This document shows positions 17,915 through 25,929 of a stretch of DNA of 64,000 nucleotides, one piece after another. Location: the NCBI RefSeq assembly GCF_014651615.1, contig NZ_BMXF01000001.1:558001-622000 (forward strand). The letters run 5' to 3'. A program made the translations under genes and the position numbers. Origin of the DNA: Persicitalea jodogahamensis (GTDB taxonomy: Bacteria > Bacteroidota > Bacteroidia > Cytophagales > Spirosomataceae). The stretch's first letter is position 1. Each line of letters opens with the position of its first letter. Under the pieces are notes generated by a model that did not search any database, was not told where the DNA came from, and saw only the letters and a program-made list of their open reading frames with translations.

Positions 17915-18907
17915 ATGAGACCTTTTGTATATACCCAGCCGCAAAATCCGCAGGCCGCCGTATCGGCCGCTGCGGCCAATAAACAAGCCAGGTACCTGGG
18001 GGGCGGTACCAACCTGATCGATTTGATGAAAGAAGACGTGGAACGCCCAACGGAGTTGATCGAAGTGGCGGACCTCAGTTTCAACGACATTAAATCCAAT
18101 GGCGCAGGCGGCTACACGCTGGGCGCGATGGCCAGCAATGCCGATACGGCCAACCATCCCGACATCCGGAAAAACTACCCTTTGCTCTCGATGGCCATGC
18201 TGTCGGCGGCTACGGCGCAGATCCGCAACATGGCGACCAACGGCGGCAATTTGTTGCAGCGTACCCGTTGTCCCTACTTTTTCGAAACCTCCATGCCCTG
18301 CAACAAACGGGAACCGGGCACGGGTTGTGGTGCCAGGAAGGGCATGAACGCCCAGCACGCCATTTTTGGCTGGAATGACCAATGCGTAGCGGTCAATCCT
18401 TCGGATATGTGCGTGGCTTTGGCGGCCATAGGGGCCACGGTACAGGTACAACAAGCCGGGGGTAAGACAAGAACGATTGATTTTGCCGATTTCCACCGCT
18501 TGCCGGGCGATCAGCCGGAAAAAGACAACACGCTGCAGCCCAACGAGCTCATTACGGCCATCGAACTACCCAAACCGATTTTCGCCGATCATTATTATTA
18601 CCTGAAAATCCGCGAGCGCTCCAGCTATGCTTTTGCGCTCATTTCGGTAGCGGCCGGCTTACAAATGGAAGGCGGTAGCATTGCCAAAGCGGGCCTCGCC
18701 ATGGGGGGAGTAGCGCACAAACCCTGGAAACTAACCGAAGCCGAGGCTTTTCTAAGCGGCAAAAAACCAACTCAGGAGAACTTTGAGCAGGCTGCGGAGT
18801 TGGCGATGCGCCCGGCCCGTACCCTGCCGGACAATGAATATAAAATTGAAATGGGTAAAAAGGCAATCATAAGAGCGCTTACCCAGGCTTACGAAAAAAA
18901 CGCCTAA
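17915..18907 (+). CDS. Molybdenum hydroxylase FAD subunit (PaoB/YagS-like) with extra 4Fe-4S site
   Basis: The 330-residue product is a CO-dehydrogenase-flavoprotein-type FAD domain: the FAD-binding segments are RYLGGGTNLIDLMKEDV (27-43) and IRNMATNGGNLLQRTRCP (103-120), and the C-terminal CODH_C domain covers about 215-325. Cysteines at 119, 129, 138 and 157 (in RTRCPYF, MPCNKREPGTGCGA and DQCVAV) match the four-Cys insertion that binds an additional [4Fe-4S] cluster in PaoB-type subunits, not found in xanthine dehydrogenases. It receives electrons from the [2Fe-2S] subunit and passes them to an acceptor. It has no signal peptide of its own. Confidence 0.92.
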   Translation: MRPFVYTQPQNPQAAVSAAAANKQARYLGGGTNLIDLMKEDVERPTELIEVADLSFNDIKSNGAGGYTLGAMASNADTANHPDIRKNYPLLSMAMLSAATAQIRNMATNGGNLLQRTRCPYFFETSMPCNKREPGTGCGARKGMNAQHAIFGWNDQCVAVNPSDMCVALAAIGATVQVQQAGGKTRTIDFADFHRLPGDQPEKDNTLQPNELITAIELPKPIFADHYYYLKIRERSSYAFALISVAAGLQMEGGSIAKAGLAMGGVAHKPWKLTEAEAFLSGKKPTQENFEQAAELAMRPARTLPDNEYKIEMGKKAIIRALTQAYEKNA

Positions 18908-18981
18908 AAGCACCTTTCAGCCCGCTGACAGCTTTTCAGCCTGAGTTTTACTTACCCCATTTACCTAGCCAATAAGATAGT

Positions 18982-21147
18982 ATGGATACCTCAATAGGAA
19001 CAGGAAACCCGATAGACCGGGTGGAAGGACACCTGAAAGTGACCGGGATGGCCAAATACTCGTCGGAGTTCCCCGTAGATAAAATGCTTTATGCCCAGGC
19101 GATCAACAGTACCATTGCCAAAGGGGAAATCTCCTCAATCGACATCTCAGAAGCAAAAAAGCAGAAGGGGGTCGTTGAAATCATTACCTACAAAAACGCC
19201 GAGAAGCTCAAGACGCCCGACAAAAAACTACCGCCACTTTCTACCACCAGCATTCAGCCGGTGTTGCAAAGTCCGCAGGTTCATTATTACGGAGAATACG
19301 TAGGCCTGGTGGTGGCCGAAACCTTTGAGCAGGCCCAGTACGCCGCACGCTTGGTTAAGATTAAGTACAAAAAGGAAACTCCAAAAATAGATTTCAAGAA
19401 CCACCGGGCGGACGCTTACAAACCAGAGGAAGAGTCGGACTATTCCCGAGGCGATGTGGAGGCGGGGCTGGCCGAAGCCGATCAAAAACTGGAAGCTACC
19501 TACAACACGCCCATCGAGCACCATCACCCGATGGAGCTGCATGCCGTTATCGCCTCGTGGGAAAATGGAAAAGTAAAAGCGTACGCCAGCCAGCAAATGA
19601 TCAACGATGCAGCGGTCACCATTTCAAATACCTTCCAGATCCCCAAAGAAGATGTACGCGTCATAGCCCCTTTTGTAGGGGGGGGATTTGGCTCCAAACT
19701 GCACGCCAAGCAACATGTGATTCTGGCCATTATGGCGGCTAAAAAGACCGGTCGCCCGGTGCAGCTTACCGTCACCCGGCACCAGATGTTTACCAATACC
19801 AACCTGCGGCAGCACAATGAGCAGAAGGTGAGCATAGGGGCTGCCAAAGACGGATCATTGACCGCCCTGGCCCACGAAATAGTGTCGCATACCTCTACCT
19901 ACGAAGAGTACCAGGAACCATGCGGCACGGTTTCCAAAATGCTTTACAAAGTACCCAACAACAAGGTGACCCACCGGCTGGTGCCCGTGAACCTGCAAAC
20001 TCCCTTTGCCATGCGCGCACCGGGCGAAGCTACCGGTAGTTTTGCGCTGGAATCGGCGATGGATGAAATGGCCTGGAAGCTCAAAATGGACCCGATTGAA
20101 TTCAGAATCAAAAACGATACGCAGACCGACCCCAGCAACGATAAGCCTTTTTCTTCGCGCCTGCTGGTTGAGTGCCTGCGGATTGGTGCCGATAAATTTG
20201 GCTGGGACAAGCGAAAAATGGAACCGGCTAAAAATACAAACGGCAACTGGCTGGTGGGGTACGGCGTCAGTGGCGCGTCGCGGGCGGCACCTTATCAGGA
20301 AACGTCGTCGAAGGTGATACTGACACTCAAAGACGGGACCGTACTGGCTACCATTCAGATGGATGCCACGGATATAGGGACAGGTAGTTATACCATTATT
20401 GCGCAAACGGCTTCCGAGTACCTGGATATTCCCGTGGGGCAAGTGGTTGTGCAGCTTGCCGACTCGCTGTTTCCTGTAACGCCCGGCTCCGGAGGGTCGT
20501 GGGGAGCGGCATCTTACTGCAACGGAGCCCGCATGGCCTGCCAAAATGCTATTAAGGAATTGAAACAAAAGCTGAACGTAGGTGATGAAAAGAAAATGAG
20601 TGTAAAAGAGTTGATGACGGGCAACAAGCTGACGACCTACGAAGCCCAGGGTACCGCCAAACCTTCCGAGGCATTCAAAGAGCATTCGGTCTATTCCTTC
20701 GGGGCGAATTTTGCCGAGGTTTGGGTAGACAAAGACACGGGCATGTTCAGGATCAAGCGCATGTTGAACGTCGGTGCCTGCGGAAAAATACTGAACCCCA
20801 AAACGGCTTTTGGCCAGATCATCGGCGGACTGACCATGGGAGCAGGCATGGTGATCGCCGAGCAGACCCGGGTAGAGCCCAACTTCGGCAACTTCATCAC
20901 CCGGTCTTTTGCCGATTATCACGTTCCGGTAAATCTGGACATGGCGAACGTAGAGGTAGTTTTTCTACCCGAAGAAGACAAAATAGCCAATGAGATGGGC
21001 GTGAAAGGAATTGGAGAGCTGGGCATAACCAGTGTGGCGGCGTCTATTGCCAACGCCATTTTCAATGCCACCGGCAAGCGCATGCGTGACCTGCCTATCA
21101 CTCCCGAAAAACTGATCATGGCCGGCGTAGAACCCGGTGTTGCGTAA
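18982..21147 (+). CDS. Molybdenum hydroxylase catalytic subunit (PaoC/YagR-like)
   Basis: The 721-residue product has the aldehyde oxidase/xanthine dehydrogenase a/b hammerhead domain (about 13-130, IDRVEGHLKVTGMAKYSSE) followed by the molybdopterin-binding domain. Landmarks are APFVGGGFGSKLHAKQH (about 227-243), APGEATGSFALESAMDEMAW and, near the C-terminus, the catalytic glutamate in GVKGIGELG (E at about 679). It would oxidise aldehydes or aromatic N-heterocycles with water as the oxygen source; the substrate cannot be read from the sequence. Its length is typical of PaoC. The XdhC/PaoD-type cofactor-insertion chaperone normally linked to such operons is not next to it. Confidence 0.93.
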   Translation: MDTSIGTGNPIDRVEGHLKVTGMAKYSSEFPVDKMLYAQAINSTIAKGEISSIDISEAKKQKGVVEIITYKNAEKLKTPDKKLPPLSTTSIQPVLQSPQVHYYGEYVGLVVAETFEQAQYAARLVKIKYKKETPKIDFKNHRADAYKPEEESDYSRGDVEAGLAEADQKLEATYNTPIEHHHPMELHAVIASWENGKVKAYASQQMINDAAVTISNTFQIPKEDVRVIAPFVGGGFGSKLHAKQHVILAIMAAKKTGRPVQLTVTRHQMFTNTNLRQHNEQKVSIGAAKDGSLTALAHEIVSHTSTYEEYQEPCGTVSKMLYKVPNNKVTHRLVPVNLQTPFAMRAPGEATGSFALESAMDEMAWKLKMDPIEFRIKNDTQTDPSNDKPFSSRLLVECLRIGADKFGWDKRKMEPAKNTNGNWLVGYGVSGASRAAPYQETSSKVILTLKDGTVLATIQMDATDIGTGSYTIIAQTASEYLDIPVGQVVVQLADSLFPVTPGSGGSWGAASYCNGARMACQNAIKELKQKLNVGDEKKMSVKELMTGNKLTTYEAQGTAKPSEAFKEHSVYSFGANFAEVWVDKDTGMFRIKRMLNVGACGKILNPKTAFGQIIGGLTMGAGMVIAEQTRVEPNFGNFITRSFADYHVPVNLDMANVEVVFLPEEDKIANEMGVKGIGELGITSVAASIANAIFNATGKRMRDLPITPEKLIMAGVEPGVA

Positions 21148-21308
21148 GGTTTGGAATTGCGTAAAAAGTGACCGAAGTGCGAAAATTGCCATGACTTACC
21201 CGTCGCAGACTAAAATTCCTGCGTTTTAGTTTGTGACGGGTATCTTAGTCCTGCCGAGATCTACTTTGGCCGACTTCTTGGTACTTTGGAGCTCAGGAGC
21301 TCCTGCCG

Positions 21309-21773
21309 CTATTTCTTTCTGACGGTCCCTACGCCATACCGCTTTACCTGCCGCATTTTGAGCTGATTGCCGACGACTTCTACTTTTTTCAGATCCATAA
21401 AAGTACCCTTGGCGTCGTAGAAGCCAATCATGGCGGAGAGGTCATTTTCGTACCTCCGTACGTCGACTTTGGGCTGGTAGCCAAAGTTTGGGATATCGAC
21501 GCTGTCTTTCACCTCCAGCATTTTGTAGGTGACGGCCACCCGGTAGCGGAACCGCAGCGGGGTTTCATACAGCTTCACCGTAAATTTGAACTGATTCAGC
21601 GCATCGGGAACAGACTTGGAATAAGTGGCCACCGGCTTGGGGTCGACGTTGGTGCGCTCGCTGGGAATCGTGTCATTCACAACAACCCGCTTTTCGGAAG
21701 ACTCCGTTTTCTTCTGGGTCTGGTTGCAGCCGGCCGCAAAAGCCAGCAGGAAAAGCAAAACGAATATTCTCAT
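21309..21773 (-). CDS. Small lipoprotein of unknown function (intact copy)
   Basis: The 154-residue product has a lipoprotein signal with lipobox FAAGC (cysteine at 16) and a short charged linker (QTQKKTESSEKR). A beta-rich domain follows (FKFTVKLYETPLRFRYRVAV, MIGFYDAKGTFMDLKKVEVV), ending basic (QVKRYGVGTVRKK). I do not recognise a family. A shortened relative with the same start and the same C-terminal segment lies at 25474-25626, on the same strand, beyond the epimerase and TonB-receptor genes. The lipid anchor suggests a periplasm-facing membrane location. Confidence 0.78.
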   Translation of the reverse strand: MRIFVLLFLLAFAAGCNQTQKKTESSEKRVVVNDTIPSERTNVDPKPVATYSKSVPDALNQFKFTVKLYETPLRFRYRVAVTYKMLEVKDSVDIPNFGYQPKVDVRRYENDLSAMIGFYDAKGTFMDLKKVEVVGNQLKMRQVKRYGVGTVRKK

Positions 21774-21927
21774 ACGGTGGAATAAAGGGGAATAAGGTAT
21801 GGATAAAGAAAAAGTACGTTTGTTTGCTCTTACCGAATGAAAGAATACGTGTTACTTTGACCCGACGCAGATACCGCACAAACTACTAGTTCATAACAAA
21901 TAAAACTACTACTAAACTGGATAACCA

Positions 21928-22830
21928 ATGACTGCCATGCGAATATTTTTTACGGGGGGATCAGGCAAAGCCGGAAAGCACGTAATTCCCTACCTGCTTG
22001 ATCAGGGACATCGCGTGATGAACGTAGACCTGAAACCTCTGGATCACCCGGGGGTAGATAATCTGATCGCGGATATTACGGATTCCGGCCAAATGTTCAA
22101 CGCCATGAGTTCCTATGCCGGATTGGACGAACTGGAAGCAGGGAATGGCGTACCAAAATTCGATGCCGTAGTCCATTTTGCGGCCGTGCCCCGTATCCTG
22201 ATCAACCCGGATAATGAAACCTTCCGGGTCAACACCCTGGGCACCTATAACGTGATTGAAGCGGCAGTGAAACTAGGCATTAAAAAGGTTATCATTGCTT
22301 CATCCGAAACTACCTACGGAGTCTGTTTTTCGGATGGCCAAACCTACCCTCACGTACTGCCTTTGGAAGAAGATTATGACGTTGACCCCATGGATAGCTA
22401 CGGATTATCGAAGGTTGTCAATGAAAAAACGGCCCGGAGCTTTCAGCGGCGGTCGGGCTTTGATATTTACGCCCTTCGGATTGGCAATGTGATCGAACCG
22501 CACGAATACGCCGAACTGTTCCCGCATTATTTCGAGCATCCTGAGGTACGTCGCCGGAATGCCTTCTGTTATATTGATGCACGAGACCTGGGGCAGATCG
22601 TGGATCTGTGCTTGAAAAAAGACGGCCTCGGGTACCAGGTTTTCAATGCCGGAAACGATCAAAACGGTGCCATCATCCCCAGCAAAGAATTAGCCGAGCG
22701 GTTTTTCCCCGGGGTACCCCTTACGCGCGAATTGGAAGAGCACGAAGCGTTGTTTTCCAACCGAAAAATCCGGGAAGTTCTGGGATTCGAAGAACAACAC
22801 AACTGGCAGAAGTACGTAAAACAGGGCTGA
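21928..22830 (+). CDS. NAD(P)-dependent epimerase/dehydratase (extended SDR)
   Basis: The 300-residue product has the extended short-chain dehydrogenase layout. The Rossmann nucleotide-binding loop is FTGGSGKAGKHV (8-19). The acidic residue after strand 2 (NVDLKP) suggests NAD preference. The catalytic Ser/Thr segment is IASSETTYG and the active-site pair is YGLSK (Y and K). The family typically interconverts or reduces nucleotide sugars or sugar-like metabolites. The start could be the ATG at 21928 or the second ATG four codons later (MRIFFTGG). The neighbours are a lipoprotein and a TonB receptor and give no pathway. Confidence 0.9.
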   Translation: MTAMRIFFTGGSGKAGKHVIPYLLDQGHRVMNVDLKPLDHPGVDNLIADITDSGQMFNAMSSYAGLDELEAGNGVPKFDAVVHFAAVPRILINPDNETFRVNTLGTYNVIEAAVKLGIKKVIIASSETTYGVCFSDGQTYPHVLPLEEDYDVDPMDSYGLSKVVNEKTARSFQRRSGFDIYALRIGNVIEPHEYAELFPHYFEHPEVRRRNAFCYIDARDLGQIVDLCLKKDGLGYQVFNAGNDQNGAIIPSKELAERFFPGVPLTRELEEHEALFSNRKIREVLGFEEQHNWQKYVKQG

Positions 22831-22864
22831 AACGGAAAAGCGCCGCTACGTCAGGTACCTGAAT

Positions 22865-25267
22865 CTACCGGGTACTGCGCTCAATGGTGTCAAAATCAGG
22901 CATACCCGATTTTTCTTCTTTTTTACGAATTCCGAAATTGTACCGGAGGCTGAGCCCTACCCGGCGGGTATCGTTGATCCGGGCGCCCCTGGCAGACACC
23001 GACCCCTGGTTGAGTGTAAAGCGGTACTGATTTGTAAAAAACAGGTCACTGACACTCAGGCTGGCCACTAGCTTTTTGTTCAGGAATTGTCGATTGACGT
23101 TTAGGTTCAGGTTCCCAAAATTGCTGAGCTCGTAGAATTGCAGCTGCCCTTTCATGCGGTAAAAGCCATTGAGGCTGACCGTGGACAAGGTACCGAGTTT
23201 GAGCTGATGGAAGGTGAAAAGCGACAAGCTTCCCCGTTGAAATTCCAGCGGACTGTTTTCGTATTCGCCCCGGTAATCGTTGTAGTTGTACTGCATGCCT
23301 ACCACAAAAAAGTACTTCTTCCCCGGCGGGATAGCTCCCATCAACCGGAAGTACGTTTCCGAATTTTTCCCCAGGTTGTCATACGAGCGGTACGCAACGG
23401 TTGGATTTGCCGGGTCCTGATACAGTACGTTAGTGAAAATATCCTGGGTGTAGTTGCGGCCGATGGCGATAATGGGGCGCTCCTGCACACTGATGTTTAC
23501 TTCAAAATTGGTCGTAAACTGGGGCTGCAGGGCGGGGTTTCCGGTTTCGTAGAGGTACTGATCCACGAAACGGGCAAACGGATTGAGGTATTCGTAGGTC
23601 GGGCGGGTGATCGAGCGGCGCATCACCAGATAACTCCGCAACTCGTAACCCGCAATGGCACCTACCTTGCGGCTCAGGTACAGATAAGGAAACAGATCCG
23701 TCCGATTAATCGCAAAGGAAGTATCCGCCGGGATCATCTGCCGGCCCTTCATGTTGGTGTTTTCGAGCCGGGCTCCTACCTTTAAAACAAACGACCCCAA
23801 AGAGCGGGAGCCTTGCAGGTAGGCCGCATTGATGTTGTCGCGATAGCGAAAGGTGGTACTGCGAAACGCATCGCGCTCCTGCTTGTCGCCCACTTGGATA
23901 AAGTAATTGGTACCACTGTTAAAATCCTGAAAGGTCGCTTTCAACCCGGTTTCCAGCGTGATCTGCATCGGAAGTTTGTAACGGGCATCTACCTGCCCCG
24001 CCCAGAAATACCGGCGATTGGTCCAGTCTCCGCCTCCTTCCAGCTCTGTTGCCTGCGGAAGACGGAAAGAGGTCTGGTACGCTTGGGTACCTTTATTCTC
24101 CGTGTAACCAAACGAGAAGTCAGTTGTAATTTCTGAGCCCGCTTCGTTGATTTTATACCTGGACGTCACGCCCTGGTTCATCGAAAAGGTATGGGTACCA
24201 TTCTGCAGGTAGTTACTGTTCTCGCTGGACGGCGTCGTGGCGTTCATCCTAGTAATGGCACTTTCATTCACCGAATACGAACGATCGAGATTGTAGTTGA
24301 TCCGGCTATCGTAGTTGACCTCCCATTTGGGGGTAAACTCATACCCGAACCCAAAACCCGCGTAGGCTACATCGGCAGGATGCGTCGTGAATGCCTTCTG
24401 TACCACCCGGCTGTTGTTTGCGAGCAGGCGTTCTGTTTCTACTTTTTCGTAGCTGTTGCGTTTGGAATAGTTCAGGTTGACATACGAATGACTCTTCCCG
24501 TTCTGGTTGTTGAGGTTTACTCCGAGTACTTGATTTCCGTAGCGGCCCTGATTCACCGAAGCATTCACAGAGCCCGTAAGCCCAATCTTGATCCCTTTTT
24601 TAAGTACAACATTGACAACCCCACCGCTGCCGCTGGCGTCGTACTTGGCCGATGGAGTCCTGAGAATCTCAATGTGTGCAATGGCGTCGGGGGGCAGGCT
24701 TTTGAGCATGGAAGCAATATCGGCCGTGCTCATGCGCTGCTCCCGGCCATTGATGTAAATGGTGGCTGGGGTAGTACTGCTCAGGTATACGTTGCCGTCC
24801 GGGTCTACAAACAAGCCCGGTGTTTTTTCAAGTACCTCCAGGGTACTGGTACTCGTGCTAATGAGCGGCTCAGGATCTACGATAACCTTATCGTCTTCCT
24901 GCCGCATCAGAGGCCGGCTGCCTACGATACGTACCTCGTCAAGAAGTTGATTGTCTTCGCTGAGTGTAAAGAAAAGTGCCTTATCCGATGCTGAAATAAC
25001 CAACGACTTCCGAAGGGGTTTATAACCAATCGAAGAAGCCAACAACTCGTACGCATTGCCCGGGATCAGTTTAAAAGTCACAGCGCCCACCGTATCGGCA
25101 ATCGCATACTGAACTACGGAGCTGTCCGGGACATTCATCACCCTGACATTGGCCGCAATCACCGGAGTCTCGGAGGGGTCATTCAGTCGGATCGTGACAG
25201 GTATTGATTGAGCATACCCACTACACGTGAGCAGAATAAAAAGCGCGGAAAGTACTATTTTTTGCAT
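22865..25267 (-). CDS. TonB-dependent receptor-like outer-membrane beta-barrel protein
   Basis: I start it at the ATG at 25267, which gives a clean signal peptide (MQKIVLSALFILLTCSGYAQ) and 800 residues; the frame runs 60 residues further upstream with no plausible export signal. A carboxypeptidase-like/Ig-like N-terminal domain (about 25-110) precedes a plug (about 130-235) with TPGLFVDPDGNVYLS, the conserved IYINGRE segment and the family mark TPSAKYDASGSGGVVNVVLK. The rest is the outer-membrane barrel of the OMP_b-brl_3 type, ending YNFGIRKKEEKSG and a short tail. Members of this group are common in Bacteroidota; the ligand is unknown and there is no SusD partner. It is convergent with the epimerase gene, 34 bp apart. 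Confidence 0.92.
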   Translation of the reverse strand: MQKIVLSALFILLTCSGYAQSIPVTIRLNDPSETPVIAANVRVMNVPDSSVVQYAIADTVGAVTFKLIPGNAYELLASSIGYKPLRKSLVISASDKALFFTLSEDNQLLDEVRIVGSRPLMRQEDDKVIVDPEPLISTSTSTLEVLEKTPGLFVDPDGNVYLSSTTPATIYINGREQRMSTADIASMLKSLPPDAIAHIEILRTPSAKYDASGSGGVVNVVLKKGIKIGLTGSVNASVNQGRYGNQVLGVNLNNQNGKSHSYVNLNYSKRNSYEKVETERLLANNSRVVQKAFTTHPADVAYAGFGFGYEFTPKWEVNYDSRINYNLDRSYSVNESAITRMNATTPSSENSNYLQNGTHTFSMNQGVTSRYKINEAGSEITTDFSFGYTENKGTQAYQTSFRLPQATELEGGGDWTNRRYFWAGQVDARYKLPMQITLETGLKATFQDFNSGTNYFIQVGDKQERDAFRSTTFRYRDNINAAYLQGSRSLGSFVLKVGARLENTNMKGRQMIPADTSFAINRTDLFPYLYLSRKVGAIAGYELRSYLVMRRSITRPTYEYLNPFARFVDQYLYETGNPALQPQFTTNFEVNISVQERPIIAIGRNYTQDIFTNVLYQDPANPTVAYRSYDNLGKNSETYFRLMGAIPPGKKYFFVVGMQYNYNDYRGEYENSPLEFQRGSLSLFTFHQLKLGTLSTVSLNGFYRMKGQLQFYELSNFGNLNLNVNRQFLNKKLVASLSVSDLFFTNQYRFTLNQGSVSARGARINDTRRVGLSLRYNFGIRKKEEKSGMPDFDTIERSTR

Positions 25268-25473
25268 AAAGGCCACTGGCGGTAAAAAGGCCTGCAAAGT
25301 ACCTGTGTGCCTTTCTAAAAAAAATACAAAAATTGATGAACGGTAAAATGAGAAGCAAGGAAGGTTGTGGCTCTTTAAAAGCAAATACTTTCTCGGATTT
25401 TCGCATGAGGTTTTGGCGTTGCTTCTATCCGATTGTCCCGATGCCACTCCGGTTTTAAATAATTGATTTTGAG

Positions 25474-25626
25474 CTAGTGGCGGATAGGTTCTGCTTTTTT
25501 CAGATCCCCGAAAGTACCTCCGGCGTCGGAGAAGCCAATCATATAGGAGGGATCGTTCTCATTTTTTTGGGTTGAGTTGCAGCCGGCCGCAAAAGCCAGT
25601 ACGCAAAGTGGCAGGAGTATTCTCAT
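25474..25626 (-). pseudogene. Internally deleted copy of the 21309-21773 lipoprotein
   Basis: An ATG at 25626 encodes 50 residues: the lipoprotein signal (MRILLPLCVLAFAAGCNSTQ) runs directly into ENDPSYMIGFSDAGGTF and DLKKAEPIRH. In the intact paralogue the corresponding segments, FAAGCNQTQKK and YENDLSAMIGFYDAKGTF, are separated by about 80 residues. About 240 bp have therefore been lost, with the junction in an A-rich stretch present at both deletion ends in the parent. The C-terminus is also short. It is probably non-functional, though it could still make a tiny lipopeptide. Confidence 0.75.
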
Positions 25627-25929
25627 TGTTATACCTAATGAGTAGTGGAAGTTGAGCGAAAAGAAGCTAAATAAGGGACATGTCGGGGTAGTACCCATTG
25701 AAAAGTTGTATCCGAAATGCCTTCCTGATTCCAATTTTCAGACTTTTGTCCCGAGAATGGAAATCCTATTTTTAGAAATAGGCGTTTTTAGGCTGGAAAC
25801 GGCCTTTTTGACTTATGGCACACTATTGGGGATTGCTTAGGGGAATGGATGGCTGAACTATTCAGGAAGACACGGATTCAAACTACCAGACAAAGCTATC
25901 TAATAAGTATATCGCTAATAAATCATAAC
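25627..25929. other. 303-bp intergenic region with one hairpin
   Basis: No gene is convincing here. A small hairpin at 25765-25782 (CCTATTT-TTAG-AAATAGG) followed by CGTTTTTAGG looks like a rho-independent terminator on the plus strand, although no plus-strand gene precedes it. The right part should hold the promoter and leader of the T9SS-sorted protein. Confidence 0.4.

Noticed and set aside
19855-20922. 355-codon minus-strand frame inside the molybdenum hydroxylase catalytic gene
   Set aside because: Antisense shadow of a gene with clear family motifs; its translation is low-complexity, rich in G, R and H.
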